A stretch of 64,000 nucleotides of DNA, from positions 86,944-150,943 of the forward strand of contig CAWETB010000008.1 in the NCBI GenBank assembly GCA_963811885.1, in the 5' to 3' direction. A program made the position numbers and the translations under genes. Within the stretch, counting starts at the first letter, position 1. The number at the start of each line of letters is the position of its first letter. A model generated the notes under the pieces. It saw only the letters and a list, made by a program, of their open reading frames with translations, was not told the origin of the DNA and searched no databases. This document shows positions 27,709-35,980 of the stretch, piece after piece. The stretch is from Gaiellasilicea sp963811885. GTDB lineage: Bacteria > Actinomycetota > Thermoleophilia > Gaiellales > Gaiellaceae.

Positions 27709-28399
27709 GTGCCGTCAGCGTTGATCACCGGGGGCTCTTCGGGCATCGGACTCGCGATCGCGAGGATGCTCCGCGACGAGGGATTCGAGCTCACGCTCGC
27801 GTCGCGCACCGCCGAGAAGATCGAAGCGGCGGGGGCCGAGCTCGGGGCGACCGCGATCGCCGCCGACGTCTCGAAGCCCGAGGACTGCGAGCGCATCGTC
27901 GCGCGAGCACGTCGAGCGAACCGGCGGTCTCGACCTGCTCGTCAACTCGGCCGGGATCGGCATCGCGGGCCGGGTCGAGGACGCCCAGCTGAAGCACATC
28001 GACCGGCAACTCGCGATCAACCTGCGCGGCCTGGTGCTGGTCTCGCAGGCCGCGATCCCGCACCTCCGCGAGACGAAGGGGTGGATCGTCAACCTTGCCT
28101 CGATCGCAGGCACGCAGCCGGTGCCGATCCTGCCGATCTACGCGGCGACCAAGGCCGCGGTGATCTCGCTCACGCACTCGCTCAACGCCGATCTCGACGA
28201 CGACGGCGTCCGCGCGATCGCGATCTGCCCCGGATTCGTCGACACGCCGATGGCCGAGTTCGCGGGGCTCGCCGCCGACGAGATGATCCAGCCCGAGGAC
28301 TGCGCCGAGGTCGTGCGGATGTGCCTCCGGCTCAGCCCGCGCGCGCGCGTGCCGCAGGTCGTGATCGAGCGCGTCGGCTCGAGCGGCAAGATCGCCTAG
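27709..28399 (+). CDS. Short-chain dehydrogenase/reductase (frameshifted)
   Basis: About 230 aa classical SDR. ALITGGSSGIGLAIARML is the cofactor loop, NSAGIG the NAG-like motif, and the catalytic residues are Ser in VNLASIAGTQP, and Tyr and Lys in YAATKAAVISL. CPGFVDTPMAEF closes the active site. One break near 27905 (within CERIVA...EHVER). The GTG start has GATAGT 8 nt upstream and lies at the edge of a CGCGTTT...AAACGCG inverted repeat (27684-27709) that could occlude initiation. Substrate not predictable. Convergent with the lipoprotein gene. Confidence 0.85.
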
Positions 28400-28407
28400 G
28401 TCGCCGG

Positions 28408-29327
28408 CTAGCTGAGCCGCTTCACGGCGGCGTCGAGCTCGTTGACCGAGACGGTGCCCTCGAAGCGCGACTTGATCGTCCCGTCGGAGCCGACCAGGAA
28501 CGTCCACGGCTCGGACGGGCAGCTTCCACTCCCGCACCCACGTGTTCTCGCCCTTCGTGGGGTCGTTGTCCTTGTAGATCTCGGCATGGATGAACTCGAT
28601 GCCCGACTTCGCGTGCTTCTTGCGAACGGCGCTGACCACGTCGACGACCGGGCCGCAGGTGCGGCTCGTGCAGTACTTCGGCGTCGCGAAGACGACGACG
28701 AACGGCTTCTTCGCCGCGACCGCGTCCTGCGACCGACATGCGATAGAGCTGCGGGTCGGGGTTCGTCGAGGTCGTCAGCTCCTTCAGCGTCGCGTTCGCG
28801 AGCGTCGGCGTGTTCGAGGGGAACGCCGCTGCACCCACGTCCGGGGCAGCCGTCTCGCTGTTGACGACGACGTTGCCGACCGCCTGGATCTTGCGGCCCC
28901 CGACCGGCTCGGCGAGGACCCAGTACTTGCCGGGCTTGTCGAGCTTCAGGTGCGAGACGAACACGTCCTGCACCTCGCCGGGCTCCGGCGGGCTACCCGG
29001 GACGCCGACCGGCTCGGACTTGGCGATCGTCTCTGCGAACGGCTTCGCCTTCAGGTCGTCGGCGAGCCAGACCTTTGCCGTCGGCCGCGTGACGACGCGA
29101 CCCTGGCCGTCGACGACGAGGAACGTGAACCGAACCGTGCCCGGGCCGAAGTCGGACGTGCCGGGGACGATCGCGACGTCCTCGCCGGGGGCGCGCCAAA
29201 GCGCCTCGAGCGTCGGGGACGTCTCGACGGTCGACGTAGCGTCCGGCTCCTCCTGCGCTGAGGAGGAGCCGCCGCAGCCTGCCGCAATCAAGCAGGCGGC
29301 TAGAGCGAAAGCCGCGGCATAGCGCAC
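28408..29327 (-). CDS. Thioredoxin-like (TlpA-type) lipoprotein (frameshifted)
   Basis: About 306 aa from GTG 29327. Lipobox LIAAGCGG at residues ~14-21 predicts lipidation at Cys and attachment outside the membrane. A beta-rich middle part (VRFTFLVVDGQGRVV...PGKYWVLAEPVGG) is followed by a thioredoxin-fold domain PFVVVFATPKYCTSRTCGPVVDVV, in which the usual CxxC is CTSRTC (CxxxxC). The C-terminus is SEPWTFLVGSDGTIKSRFEGTVSVNEL. Breaks near 28735 and 28515. The altered Cys spacing may indicate a metal- or thiol-binding rather than classical reductase role. Confidence 0.78.
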
Positions 29328-29354
29328 ACGACGAGTCTAGCCAGGGTTGTCGGG

Positions 29355-29456
29355 CTAGCAGCCGTCCGACCAGCTGAGGAGCCGCTGAAGGGCCGCACCC
29401 CACGAGGCGAGAAAGATCGACGCCGCCAATGCGAAGAACAGCAGGCGATTCTTCAT
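29355..29456 (-). CDS. 33-aa secreted-type peptide next to the TPR-XRE regulator (putative signalling propeptide)
   Basis: Starts at ATG 29456 with a strong GGAGGAGG ribosome-binding site (29461-29468) and lies 19 nt after the regulator stop. The product has a basic N-region (MKNR), a hydrophobic core (LLFFALAASIFLASWGAAL) and a short polar C-terminus (QRLLSWSDGC) ending in Cys. Size, signal-peptide form and position directly downstream of a TPR-HTH regulator match Phr/PapR/NprX propeptides of RNPP quorum-sensing systems. The mature signal would come from the C-terminal ~10 residues. Alternatives: a small membrane protein or toxin-like peptide. Assignment by context only. Confidence 0.7.
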   Translation of the reverse strand: MKNRLLFFALAASIFLASWGAALQRLLSWSDGC

Positions 29457-29475
29457 TTGCCTCCTCCTTTCTTCC

Positions 29476-30822
29476 TTAGAACCGCAAGTCCTGAAGAGCT
29501 TCGGCTGCATTCCGGTACAGCCGGGCTGCTTCAACGTCCTCACCGCGCCGCGCGGCAAGGTCTCCCAACGCCACCCACGCCCCAGCGCGGTGGCTGATCG
29601 ACGAGAGCTGCTCGAAGGTCGCATCGGCTGCGCGGAACGACTGTTCCGCGTCGTCGAGACGATCCCGCTCGAGCAGCGAACGGCCGAGCACGATCTGCGC
29701 CTGGCCGATCTCGTCGAGGAAGTCTTCGCGGCCGTCGAGCAGCCGCAGCGCCTCGCGCGCGTGCTCCTCCGCCGCATCCCACTCGCCCAGGCGCAGGTGC
29801 ACCGTGGCGAGGCCGTTCACTGCCTGGCCGGCATCGGCCTGCGAGTCGGCCTCGACCGCGACGGCGAACGACGCCTTCAGCTGCTCGATCGCCTCGCGCG
29901 GCTTCCCGAGCAGGAGGCTGAGGCCGCCGAGGTTGTTCAGCAGCCGGCCGACCGTGCGCTCGTCGTCGAGCTCCTGGAAGAGGCTCTTCGCCTTCTCGGC
30001 GTAGTTGCGCGAGAGCACCCAGTGACCCGTGCGCTCGGCGACCAGCGACGCCTGGAAGAACGCGGCCGCCATCTTGCGGCGGTCGTCGACGCCCTCGGCG
30101 AGCTCGAGCGCGTGCTCGGCATCCTCACGCGCCGCCTCGAAGTCGCGCTGGCGACGGTGGCAGCGGGAGCGCCAGTGGTAGATGTCCGACCGGAGCCCGT
30201 CGCACGGGAGGTCGGAGCTCTGGGCGAGCGACAGCGCCTCGTCGAGCAACGCGACCGCGGTCGACGTGCTCGCAAGCTTGTACCGGGCGACGCCGAGCCC
30301 GAAGACGATCTCGGCGCGGTCGACGTCGGAGAAGACGGAGCCCTCGGCAAGCGCCCGCGCGGTGTTGAGCAGGTCGATCGCCGTGCGGACGTCCCCCTCC
30401 TGCAACCGCGCCCAGGCCTCGCCCGAGCGGGTACGGACGTCGAGCTCGATCGAGTTCGTCGCCTCCACCGCGGCGCGCACGTCCTCGTAGGCCTCGACGG
30501 CCTCCTTGTACTGGTACGAGTTCGACAGCGCCTCGGCGCGCGCGAGCAGGGCCTCGACCCGGCTGCGCTCGTCCGTCGAGATGCCGCTGGAAAGGAAGGC
30601 GGGATCGACGTTCAGGCGCTGCGCCAGCCACTCCACCGTCTCGGCGGTCGGGCGGGTCTTCCCCCGCTCGATCTGGCTGACGTACTCCTTCGAGAAGCGG
30701 TCTCCGGCCAGCTCGGTCTGCGTCAGGCCTGCTGCGACGCGAAGAAGGCGGAGGCGGTCGCCCAGCCGCGCACCCGAAGGGGCAGCAGAAGCGATGCGAT
30801 GGGCGGCGGTGATCTCGGTCAT
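29476..30822 (-). CDS. XRE-family HTH regulator with TPR domain (RNPP-like)
   Basis: Intact 448-aa protein from ATG 30822. The N-terminal HTH_3 domain at residues ~20-75 reads LGDRLRLLRVAAGLTQTELA...FSKEYVSQIERGKTRPTAETVEWLA. The remaining ~370 residues are helical TPR-type repeats (e.g. ALLARAEALSNSYQYKEAVEAY, ARYKLASTSTAVALLDEALSLA, GLATVHLRLGEWDAAEEHAREAL, ALGDLAARRGEDVEAARLY). This is the architecture of peptide-sensing PlcR/NprR/PrgX/Rgg regulators. A 33-aa secreted-type peptide gene follows 19 nt downstream, and a perfect 9-bp inverted repeat plus a third half-site lie upstream. Peptide sensing is inference; many actinobacterial TPR-XRE proteins have no known ligand. Confidence 0.88.
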   Translation of the reverse strand: MTEITAAHRIASAAPSGARLGDRLRLLRVAAGLTQTELAGDRFSKEYVSQIERGKTRPTAETVEWLAQRLNVDPAFLSSGISTDERSRVEALLARAEALSNSYQYKEAVEAYEDVRAAVEATNSIELDVRTRSGEAWARLQEGDVRTAIDLLNTARALAEGSVFSDVDRAEIVFGLGVARYKLASTSTAVALLDEALSLAQSSDLPCDGLRSDIYHWRSRCHRRQRDFEAAREDAEHALELAEGVDDRRKMAAAFFQASLVAERTGHWVLSRNYAEKAKSLFQELDDERTVGRLLNNLGGLSLLLGKPREAIEQLKASFAVAVEADSQADAGQAVNGLATVHLRLGEWDAAEEHAREALRLLDGREDFLDEIGQAQIVLGRSLLERDRLDDAEQSFRAADATFEQLSSISHRAGAWVALGDLAARRGEDVEAARLYRNAAEALQDLRF

Positions 30823-30913
30823 GGGGGCGTTCGATCCTCGGTTGACGGAGTGAAGCGGGAAGTGGAGTGAACCGCGTACCCCTTTGCGGGGATTTTTCGG
30901 CTCCGATGGCGCA

Positions 30914-30956
30914 GTCAAGTGAATCTACCGCAAATCACTTGACCGAGCTACTTGAC
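30914..30956. promoter_or_regulatory. Inverted-repeat operator between the XRE gene and the small RNA
   Basis: GTCAAGTGA (30914-30922) and TCACTTGAC (30935-30943) form a perfect 9-bp inverted repeat with a 12-bp centre. A third copy, TACTTGAC, at 30949-30956 overlaps the -35 of the divergent RNA promoter. On the minus strand the first arm supplies TTGACT as a possible -35 for the regulator gene. Best candidate binding site of the XRE protein. Confidence 0.65.
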
Positions 30957-30980
30957 TTTTTCGGACGGTGCTCGTACAGT
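30952..30980 (+). promoter_or_regulatory. Strong sigma-70-type promoter of the small RNA
   Basis: TTGACT (30952-30957), 17-bp spacer, TACAGT (30975-30980). The -35 is embedded in the third TACTTGAC half-site, so regulator binding would repress or compete. Predicted +1 near 30987. Confidence 0.7.
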
Positions 30981-30986
30981 GCGGCT

Positions 30987-31165
30987 TGCTCAACTTGCAC
31001 CGACCGACGCCAGGCTCGTGTGCAAGGGCGCGCCACCGAAAAGGCGACCGCCGCAACCGCAGGAGCGTGATCGAGCCGCAGGGTCACGATTCTCGGAGTG
31101 TCGCCGAGTGGCAGCTTGCCTCAAGAAACGTCCCCGGAGCCGCAGCCGGGGACGTTTCGTCTTTT
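30987..31165 (+). ncRNA. Putative small RNA, about 178 nt, divergent from the XRE regulator
   Basis: Bounded by a good promoter and a 12-bp intrinsic terminator, with no ATG inside. Local stems: CTTGCAC/GTGCAAG (30994-31000 with 31020-31026), CGTGA/TCACG (31066-31070 with 31084-31088), CTCGG/CCGAG (31092-31096 with 31104-31108), then the terminator stem. It does not match tRNA, tmRNA, RNase P or SRP RNA by inspection; 6S RNA is not convincing. A GTG-started ORF (from 31067) runs through the terminator and is considered spurious. Confidence 0.6.
31126..31165 (+). terminator. Rho-independent terminator of the small RNA
   Basis: AAACGTCCCCGG pairs with CCGGGGACGTTT over 12 perfect pairs, loop AGCCGCAG, followed by CGTCTTTT. 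Confidence 0.85.
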
Positions 31166-31183
31166 AAGACCTGGGCGCAATCA

Positions 31184-31215
31184 GAACCGGGATCTGCGGG
31201 AGCAGATCCCGGTTC
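31184..31215. terminator. Perfect 14-bp hairpin between the small RNA and tetR
   Basis: GAACCGGGATCTGC / GCAGATCCCGGTTC with loop GGGA. No U-tract on either side. It lies 74 nt past the tetR stop on the minus strand and 18 nt past the RNA terminator on the plus strand, so it may act as a bidirectional stop. The rest of 31216-31288 shows only a small GACCC/GGGTC hairpin. Confidence 0.45.
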
Positions 31216-31288
31216 GCGCCAAGACCCCTGAAGGGTCGCTTCGCTCCCGCGCACGGCATGACCAGGCGCTGCGCTGTCGCTCGGCGTT

Positions 31289-31897
31289 CTAGCCTGAGCC
31301 GGTGAGCCAGCGGCGGCGCTCGGCCGCCATCCGGCCGAAGTCGTCCGGGCCGAGCAGGCCGCCGAGGCGGTCGGCGAAGGAGAGCAGGAGCGCGGCGCCG
31401 ACGAAGATCCACGCCTCGGCGTCCGCGTCCCGGTCGGCGGGAACGCCGCCTGCCGCCTGCCCGCGCCGGACCGCCGCGGCGATGTAGTCGTGCACCTCTC
31501 GGAGCTGGCGCCGGAGGAACGCCTGGATCTCCTCGTCCCCGCCGGCCTCGTTCAGCGCCTGGATCCACAGCGTCACGGGCTTGATCCCGCCGGAGGCATG
31601 GAACTCGCGTGACGCCTGGCCGATCGCGGTGACCGCCTCGCGGTCGCCGAGCTCGTCGAGCTTCGCGTCGAGCGCGGCCCGGAAGGAGACCCAGGCCGCC
31701 TCGAGGCAGGCCAGGTAGAGCTCCCGCTTCGAGGCGAAATGGCGATAGAGGATCGGCTCGGAGATACCGGCCGCCCGGGCGATGCCCGCCGTCGTCGCGC
31801 CGCTGTAGCTGCCGGTCGCGAAGACCGGGAGCGCGGCGTCGACGATCGCCTGCCGGCGTTCCGCGGCCGGCAGGCGTGCCTGGCCGGTCGTGCTCAC
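31289..31897 (-). CDS. TetR-family repressor
   Basis: 202 aa from GTG 31897, overlapping the MFS stop (GTGA). N-terminal HTH at residues ~12-58: AAERRQAIVDAALPVFATGSY, TTAGIARAAGISEPILYRHFASKRELYLACLEA. Variable ligand domain after that with two or three hydrophobic helices (AEAWIFVGAALLLSFADRLGG). Co-transcribed downstream of the MFS pump it presumably controls; the 31-bp palindrome upstream of the pump (33334-33364) is the likely operator. Ligand presumably a pump substrate (inference). Confidence 0.9.
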   Translation of the reverse strand: MSTTGQARLPAAERRQAIVDAALPVFATGSYSGATTAGIARAAGISEPILYRHFASKRELYLACLEAAWVSFRAALDAKLDELGDREAVTAIGQASREFHASGGIKPVTLWIQALNEAGGDEEIQAFLRRQLREVHDYIAAAVRRGQAAGGVPADRDADAEAWIFVGAALLLSFADRLGGLLGPDDFGRMAAERRRWLTGSG

Positions 31898-33314
31898 GCT
31901 GCGAGCTCGACGGGCGCCGCGGCCTGCTCGGTCTCCTGGCGCACGAGTGCGAACGCGACGATCGAGCCGACGAAGGCGAACACCGCCGCGACGATCAGCG
32001 CGCGCTCGAAGCCGGCCATGAACCCCTCGACGCCGGGACGCTTGGTCACCTGGTCGGCGACGATCGCCCCCATCAGCGCGATCCCGATCGAGCCGCCGAC
32101 CTGACGCATCGCGTTCAGGACGGCCGAGCCGACGCCGGCCTTCTGCACCGGCACGGCGCGCGTCGCCGCCGCTGCGGTCGGCGTCATCGCCATCGCCATC
32201 CCGAACCCGCCGAGGATGAAGCCCGGCAGCAGGTTCCAGAAGCTGGAGGTGGCGCTCAGCTGCGAGAAGTAGAGCAGCTGGACGCCGAGCAGCACCATCC
32301 CGATCGTCATCAGCCAGCGCGAGCCGAACCGGTCCGACGTCTTCCCGGCGATCGGCGCGACCAGGATGATCAGCAGCGTCATCGGCAGGAACGCGGCGCC
32401 AGCCTGCACGGCGGAGTAGCCGAGGATGTTCTGCATGTAGAGCGAGACGAAGAAGAAGACACCGAACATCGGCGAGCGCGACGAGCAGCATCGTCACGTT
32501 CGCGCCCGTGTAGGTGCCGCTGCGGAAGAGGCTCAGGTCGAGCATCGGGAAGCGGCTACGCCGCTCGATCATCACGAACGAGGCCAGCGCGACGACGGCG
32601 ACGACGAACGAGCCGACGATCCGCGCGGACGTCCAGCCGTACGTGTTCGCCTCGATCAGGCCGTACGTGAGCGCGAAGAGCCCGAGCGCCGATGTGCCGA
32701 GGCCGGGCAGGTCGAGGCTCACGTGCGTCTCGTCCTTCGACTCCGTGATCAGCATGAGGCTGGCCGCGATTGCGACCACGCCGACCGGCACGTTGATGAA
32801 GAAGATCCAGTGCCAGCTCAGATGCTCGGTGAGCAGGCCGCCGACGAGAGGCCCGATGGCGAGCGCGAGCGCCGAGACTCCCGCCCAGATGCCGATCGCG
32901 GCTCCGCGCTGCTTCGGCGGGAAGGTGGCGGAGATGATCGACAGCGTCGCGGGGTTCATCAGCGCCGCGCCGGCGCCCTGCACGACACGCGCCACGATCA
33001 GCATCTCGCCGGTGTCCAGAGAGGCCGCACCAGAGCGACGCGAGCGTGAAGATCACGATCCCGATCACGAAGATGAGGCGGCGGCCGAACGCGTCGGCGA
33101 GCTTGCCGCCGATCAGCATCAGCGCCGCGAACGTGAGGGCATAGCCGGCGACGATCCACTGGAGCTGGGAGAGATCGGCTCCGAGATCCTCCTGGATCGC
33201 CGGCAGCGCGACGTTCACCACCGTGTTGTCGAGCATGATCATGAAGAGCCCGAAGGAGACGGCGGCGAGCGTCCACCACTTCCTCCGCTCCTCTGAAAAG
33301 ATTGCGAGTGCCAT
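31894..33314 (-). CDS. MFS drug:H+ antiporter, DHA2 (EmrB/QacA) family (frameshifted)
   Basis: About 472 aa with 14 predicted spans. Family marks: GLFMIMLDNTVVNVALPAIQ (TM1 motif D1), GGKLADAFGRRLIFVIG (motif A), ARVVQGAGAALMNPATLSII, and motif C-type ALAIGPLVGGLLTEHLSWHWIFFINVPVG. Breaks near 33020 and 32468 interrupt the frame. Exports hydrophobic drugs or metabolites using the proton gradient. AAGGGA 5 nt before ATG 33314 serves as RBS. Forms an operon with the downstream TetR repressor, and its promoter contains the proposed TetR operator. Confidence 0.88.
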
Positions 33315-33333
33315 GAGAATCCCTTCGACCGAC

Positions 33334-33364
33334 GTTAGCGGGCACTAGGTTAGTGGTCGCTAAC
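33334..33364. promoter_or_regulatory. 31-bp palindromic operator (TetR type)
   Basis: Symmetric about 33349: GTTAGCG (33334-33340) with CGCTAAC (33358-33364) and CACTA (33343-33347) with TAGTG (33351-33355). It lies 20 bp upstream of the MFS ATG and covers the GTG (33353) of the divergent synthetase gene. Confidence 0.7.
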
Positions 33365-35247
33365 GCCGACGTCAAATTCGCCTGGAAGCCGTCCGCGGCG
33401 CAGCTCGAGGCGGCGAACGTGACGCGGCTGGCGCGAGCGCTCGGCTGCGAGGACTACGCGGCGCTGCACCGGCGTCTCGGTCGAGGAGCCCGAGCGCTTC
33501 TGGCGCGCAGTCGCCGACGACCTCGAGCTCGACCTGGCGCGGCCCTGGGACGCCGTGCGCGACGACTCGCGCGGGATCGAGTGGACGACCTGGTTCGAGG
33601 GCGCGCGGCTGAACATCGCCCAGGCCTGCGTGCACGCGTGGGCGGAGCGAACGCCCGACGCGGTCGCGGCCGTCTTCCGTACCGAGGACGGCGCCCGCGA
33701 CGAGTGGACGTTCGCCGCGCTCTCCGAGCAGGTCGTGAAGCTCGCGGAGGCGCTCGTCGCGCTCGGCGTCGGCGCCGGCGACCGCGTCGCGATCTACATG
33801 CCGATGGCGCCGGAAGCCGCCGTCGCCTCGCACGCCTGCGCCCACATCGGGGCGATCCAGGTGCCGATCTTCTCCGGCTTCGCAGCGCCCGCCGTCGTGC
33901 AGCGGCTACAGGACTCGGGCGCGAAGGCCGTGATCACGGCCGACTACTCGCTGCGCCGCGGCGCCCGCGTGCCGATGCGGGAGACGATCGAGGAGGCGCT
34001 GCGCGAGTCGCCGACCGTCGAGCACGTCGTCGAGTGGTCGCGGGACGATCGAAGCTGGGACGTCGAGCTCGGTCCGGGCGAGCTGCCGCCGCTCGAGGTC
34101 GAGGCGGAGCATCCGTATCTGCTCGCGTACACGTCCGGGACGACGGGGCGCCCGAAGGGCGCACTGCACGTGCACGGCGGCTTCCTGCTCTCGATCGCCC
34201 GTGAGGCCGCCTACCAGGCCGACATTCGCGCCGGCGACCGCGTCCTCTTCGCAACCGACATGGGCTGGATCATGGGGCCGTGGACGGTGGTCGGGGCCGG
34301 CGCCGTCGGCGCTGCCGTCGTCTACATGGAGGGCGCGCCCGACCGCCCCGACGACCGGCTCTGGCAGCTGATCGAGGACGAGCAGGTGACGATGCTCGGC
34401 GTCTCGCCCACGCTGATCCGAGCGCTGATCCCGAAGGGCGATGCCCCGGCAGGACCTGTCGTCGCTGCGCTCGATCACGACGACCGGCGAGCCGTGGAAC
34501 GCGGGGCCGTACGACTGGCTCAACGAGCACGTCGCGGGCGGCGGCCGGATCCCGATCGTGAACATCTCGGGCGGCACCGAGGTGGGCGCCTGCTTCCTCT
34601 CCGTCGCACTGACCGAGCCGACGAAGCCCGTCTCGCTCGGCTTCCCCGCGCTCGGACAGGCGATGGACGTCTACTCGCCCGAGGGCAAGCCGCTGCGCGG
34701 CGAGGTCGGCGAGCTCGTCTGCACGCGCGCGTGGCCGGGGATGACGCGTGGGATCTGGGGCGACGACGAGCGCTACCTCGAGACCTACTGGCGCCGGTTC
34801 CCCGGCGTCTGGACGCACGGGGACTGGGCGTCGGTCGACGAGGACGGCTACTGGTTCCTGCACGGCCGCTCCGACGACACGCTCAACATCGCCGGCAAGC
34901 GGATCGGCCCGGCCGAGCTCGAGTCGGCCGCGCTCGACCACCCTTCCGTCGCCGAGGCGGCGGCGATCGGCGTGCCGCACGAGGTCAAGGGCGAGACCGC
35001 CTGGATCTTCGTGGCGCTGAAGCCGGGCGCCGAGGAGGACGCCGACGGGATCAAGGCCGCCGTCGCGGCCGCGCTCGGCAAGGCGTTCGCACCGGAGCGG
35101 ATCCTCTTCGTCTCGGCGCTGCCGAAGACGCGCTCGGCCAAGATCGTCCGCCGCGCCGTCCGCGCGAAGGCGCTCGGCGAGGATCCCGGCGACCTTTCGA
35201 CCCTGGAGAACCCCGAGACCCTGGAGGAGATCGCCAATGCCGTCTAG
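33353..35247 (+). CDS. Acetyl/propionyl-CoA synthetase-like AMP-forming ligase (frameshifted)
   Basis: About 631 aa ANL-superfamily enzyme activating a short-chain acid via acyl-AMP. N-terminal ACAS region WTTWFEGARLNIAQACVHAW, A3 motif LLAYTSGTTGRPKGALHVHGG, TDMGWIMGPW, adenine site GGTEVGACF, hinge GRSDDTLNIAGKRIGPAELE, and catalytic Lys in LPKTRSAKIVRR, where Ala replaces the usual Gly. Breaks near 33482 and 34442. The likely GTG start at 33353 is inside the TetR palindrome, so TetR binding could also control this gene. It overlaps the SDR gene by 11 bp, suggesting an operon through LanC. Confidence 0.85.
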
Positions 35248-35980
35248 AGCACTGGTCACCGGAGGCGGCCGCGGAATCGGCGCCGACATCGCGCGCGAGC
35301 TCGCCGGCGACGGCTGGCACGTCACCGTCACCGGCCGCACGCCGGAGCAGGTCGAGGCGGTCGCGGCCGAGATCGGCGGCACCGCCGTGGTCGGCGACGT
35401 CTCGCAGCGCGCGGACGTCGAGCGGATGGTCGCCGAGGCGGATCCCCTCGACCTGCTCGTGGCGAACGCCGGGATCGGGCTCCGCGAGGAGAACGCCTGG
35501 GAGGCCGACCTGGACGACTGGTGGCGCGTCTTCGAGACGAACGTGCTCGGCGTCCACCTCTCGTGCAGCGCGGTGATTCCGGGAATGCTCGAGCGCGGCC
35601 GCGGGCGGATCGTGATCACGGGGAGCGGCGCCTCGTACCTGCCCGGTTCGAGCGCGACCGCGTACACCGCGAGCAAGGCGGCCGCCTGCCGGTACGGCGA
35701 GACGCTGGCGAACGCGCTCAACGGCCGCATCCCCGTGTTCGTGATCAGCCCCGGGCTCGTGCGCACGGAGATGACGGCGGACTGGTTCTCCGACGACGCG
35801 CCGTGGACGCCGCCGGAGCTGGCGCCGGCGCTCGTGCATGCGCTCGCGTCCGGCCGCTTCGACGCACTCTCGGGCCGCTACATCCACGCCGAGCACGACC
35901 CGCTCGACGAGCTCGAACGGCGAGTCGACCGGATCCTGGCCGAGGATCTGAACGCGATCCGGCTGCGACGCGAAGCCTGA
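35237..35980 (+). CDS. Short-chain dehydrogenase/reductase
   Basis: Intact 247 aa. SRALVTGGGRGIGADIARELA cofactor motif, acidic-free TGRTPEQ after beta2 (suggesting NADPH), VANAGIGLREENAW, catalytic Ser in VITGSGASYLPG, Tyr/Lys in AYTASKAAACRYGE, then ISPGLVRTEM. Starts inside the end of the acyl-CoA synthetase gene and its TGA overlaps the next ATG (TGATG), so synthetase, SDR and LanC-like genes form one operon. Possibly oxidoreduction of a hydroxyacid or hydroxyacyl substrate; undetermined. Confidence 0.9.
   Translation: MPSRALVTGGGRGIGADIARELAGDGWHVTVTGRTPEQVEAVAAEIGGTAVVGDVSQRADVERMVAEADPLDLLVANAGIGLREENAWEADLDDWWRVFETNVLGVHLSCSAVIPGMLERGRGRIVITGSGASYLPGSSATAYTASKAAACRYGETLANALNGRIPVFVISPGLVRTEMTADWFSDDAPWTPPELAPALVHALASGRFDALSGRYIHAEHDPLDELERRVDRILAEDLNAIRLRREA

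Noticed and set aside
31092..31165. tRNA-like start (GGAGTGTCGCCGAGTGGC) inside the small RNA
   Set aside because: Resembles a tRNA-Ser/Leu 5' half, but there is no anticodon stem, no T-arm (GGTTCGAATCC) and no acceptor complement; the 3' part is a terminator.
30979..31167. 62-codon ORF from GTG 30979 ending in the terminator U-tract
   Set aside because: Its start codon lies within the -10 element, upstream of the predicted +1, and the ORF runs through the terminator hairpin; Arg-rich product typical of GC-rich shadows.
33353..35247. Second acetyl-CoA synthetase as a broken copy of acs at 60929
   Set aside because: Different subgroup (shorter, SAKIVRR hinge, different N-terminus) with only two frame breaks; treated as a distinct functional enzyme.
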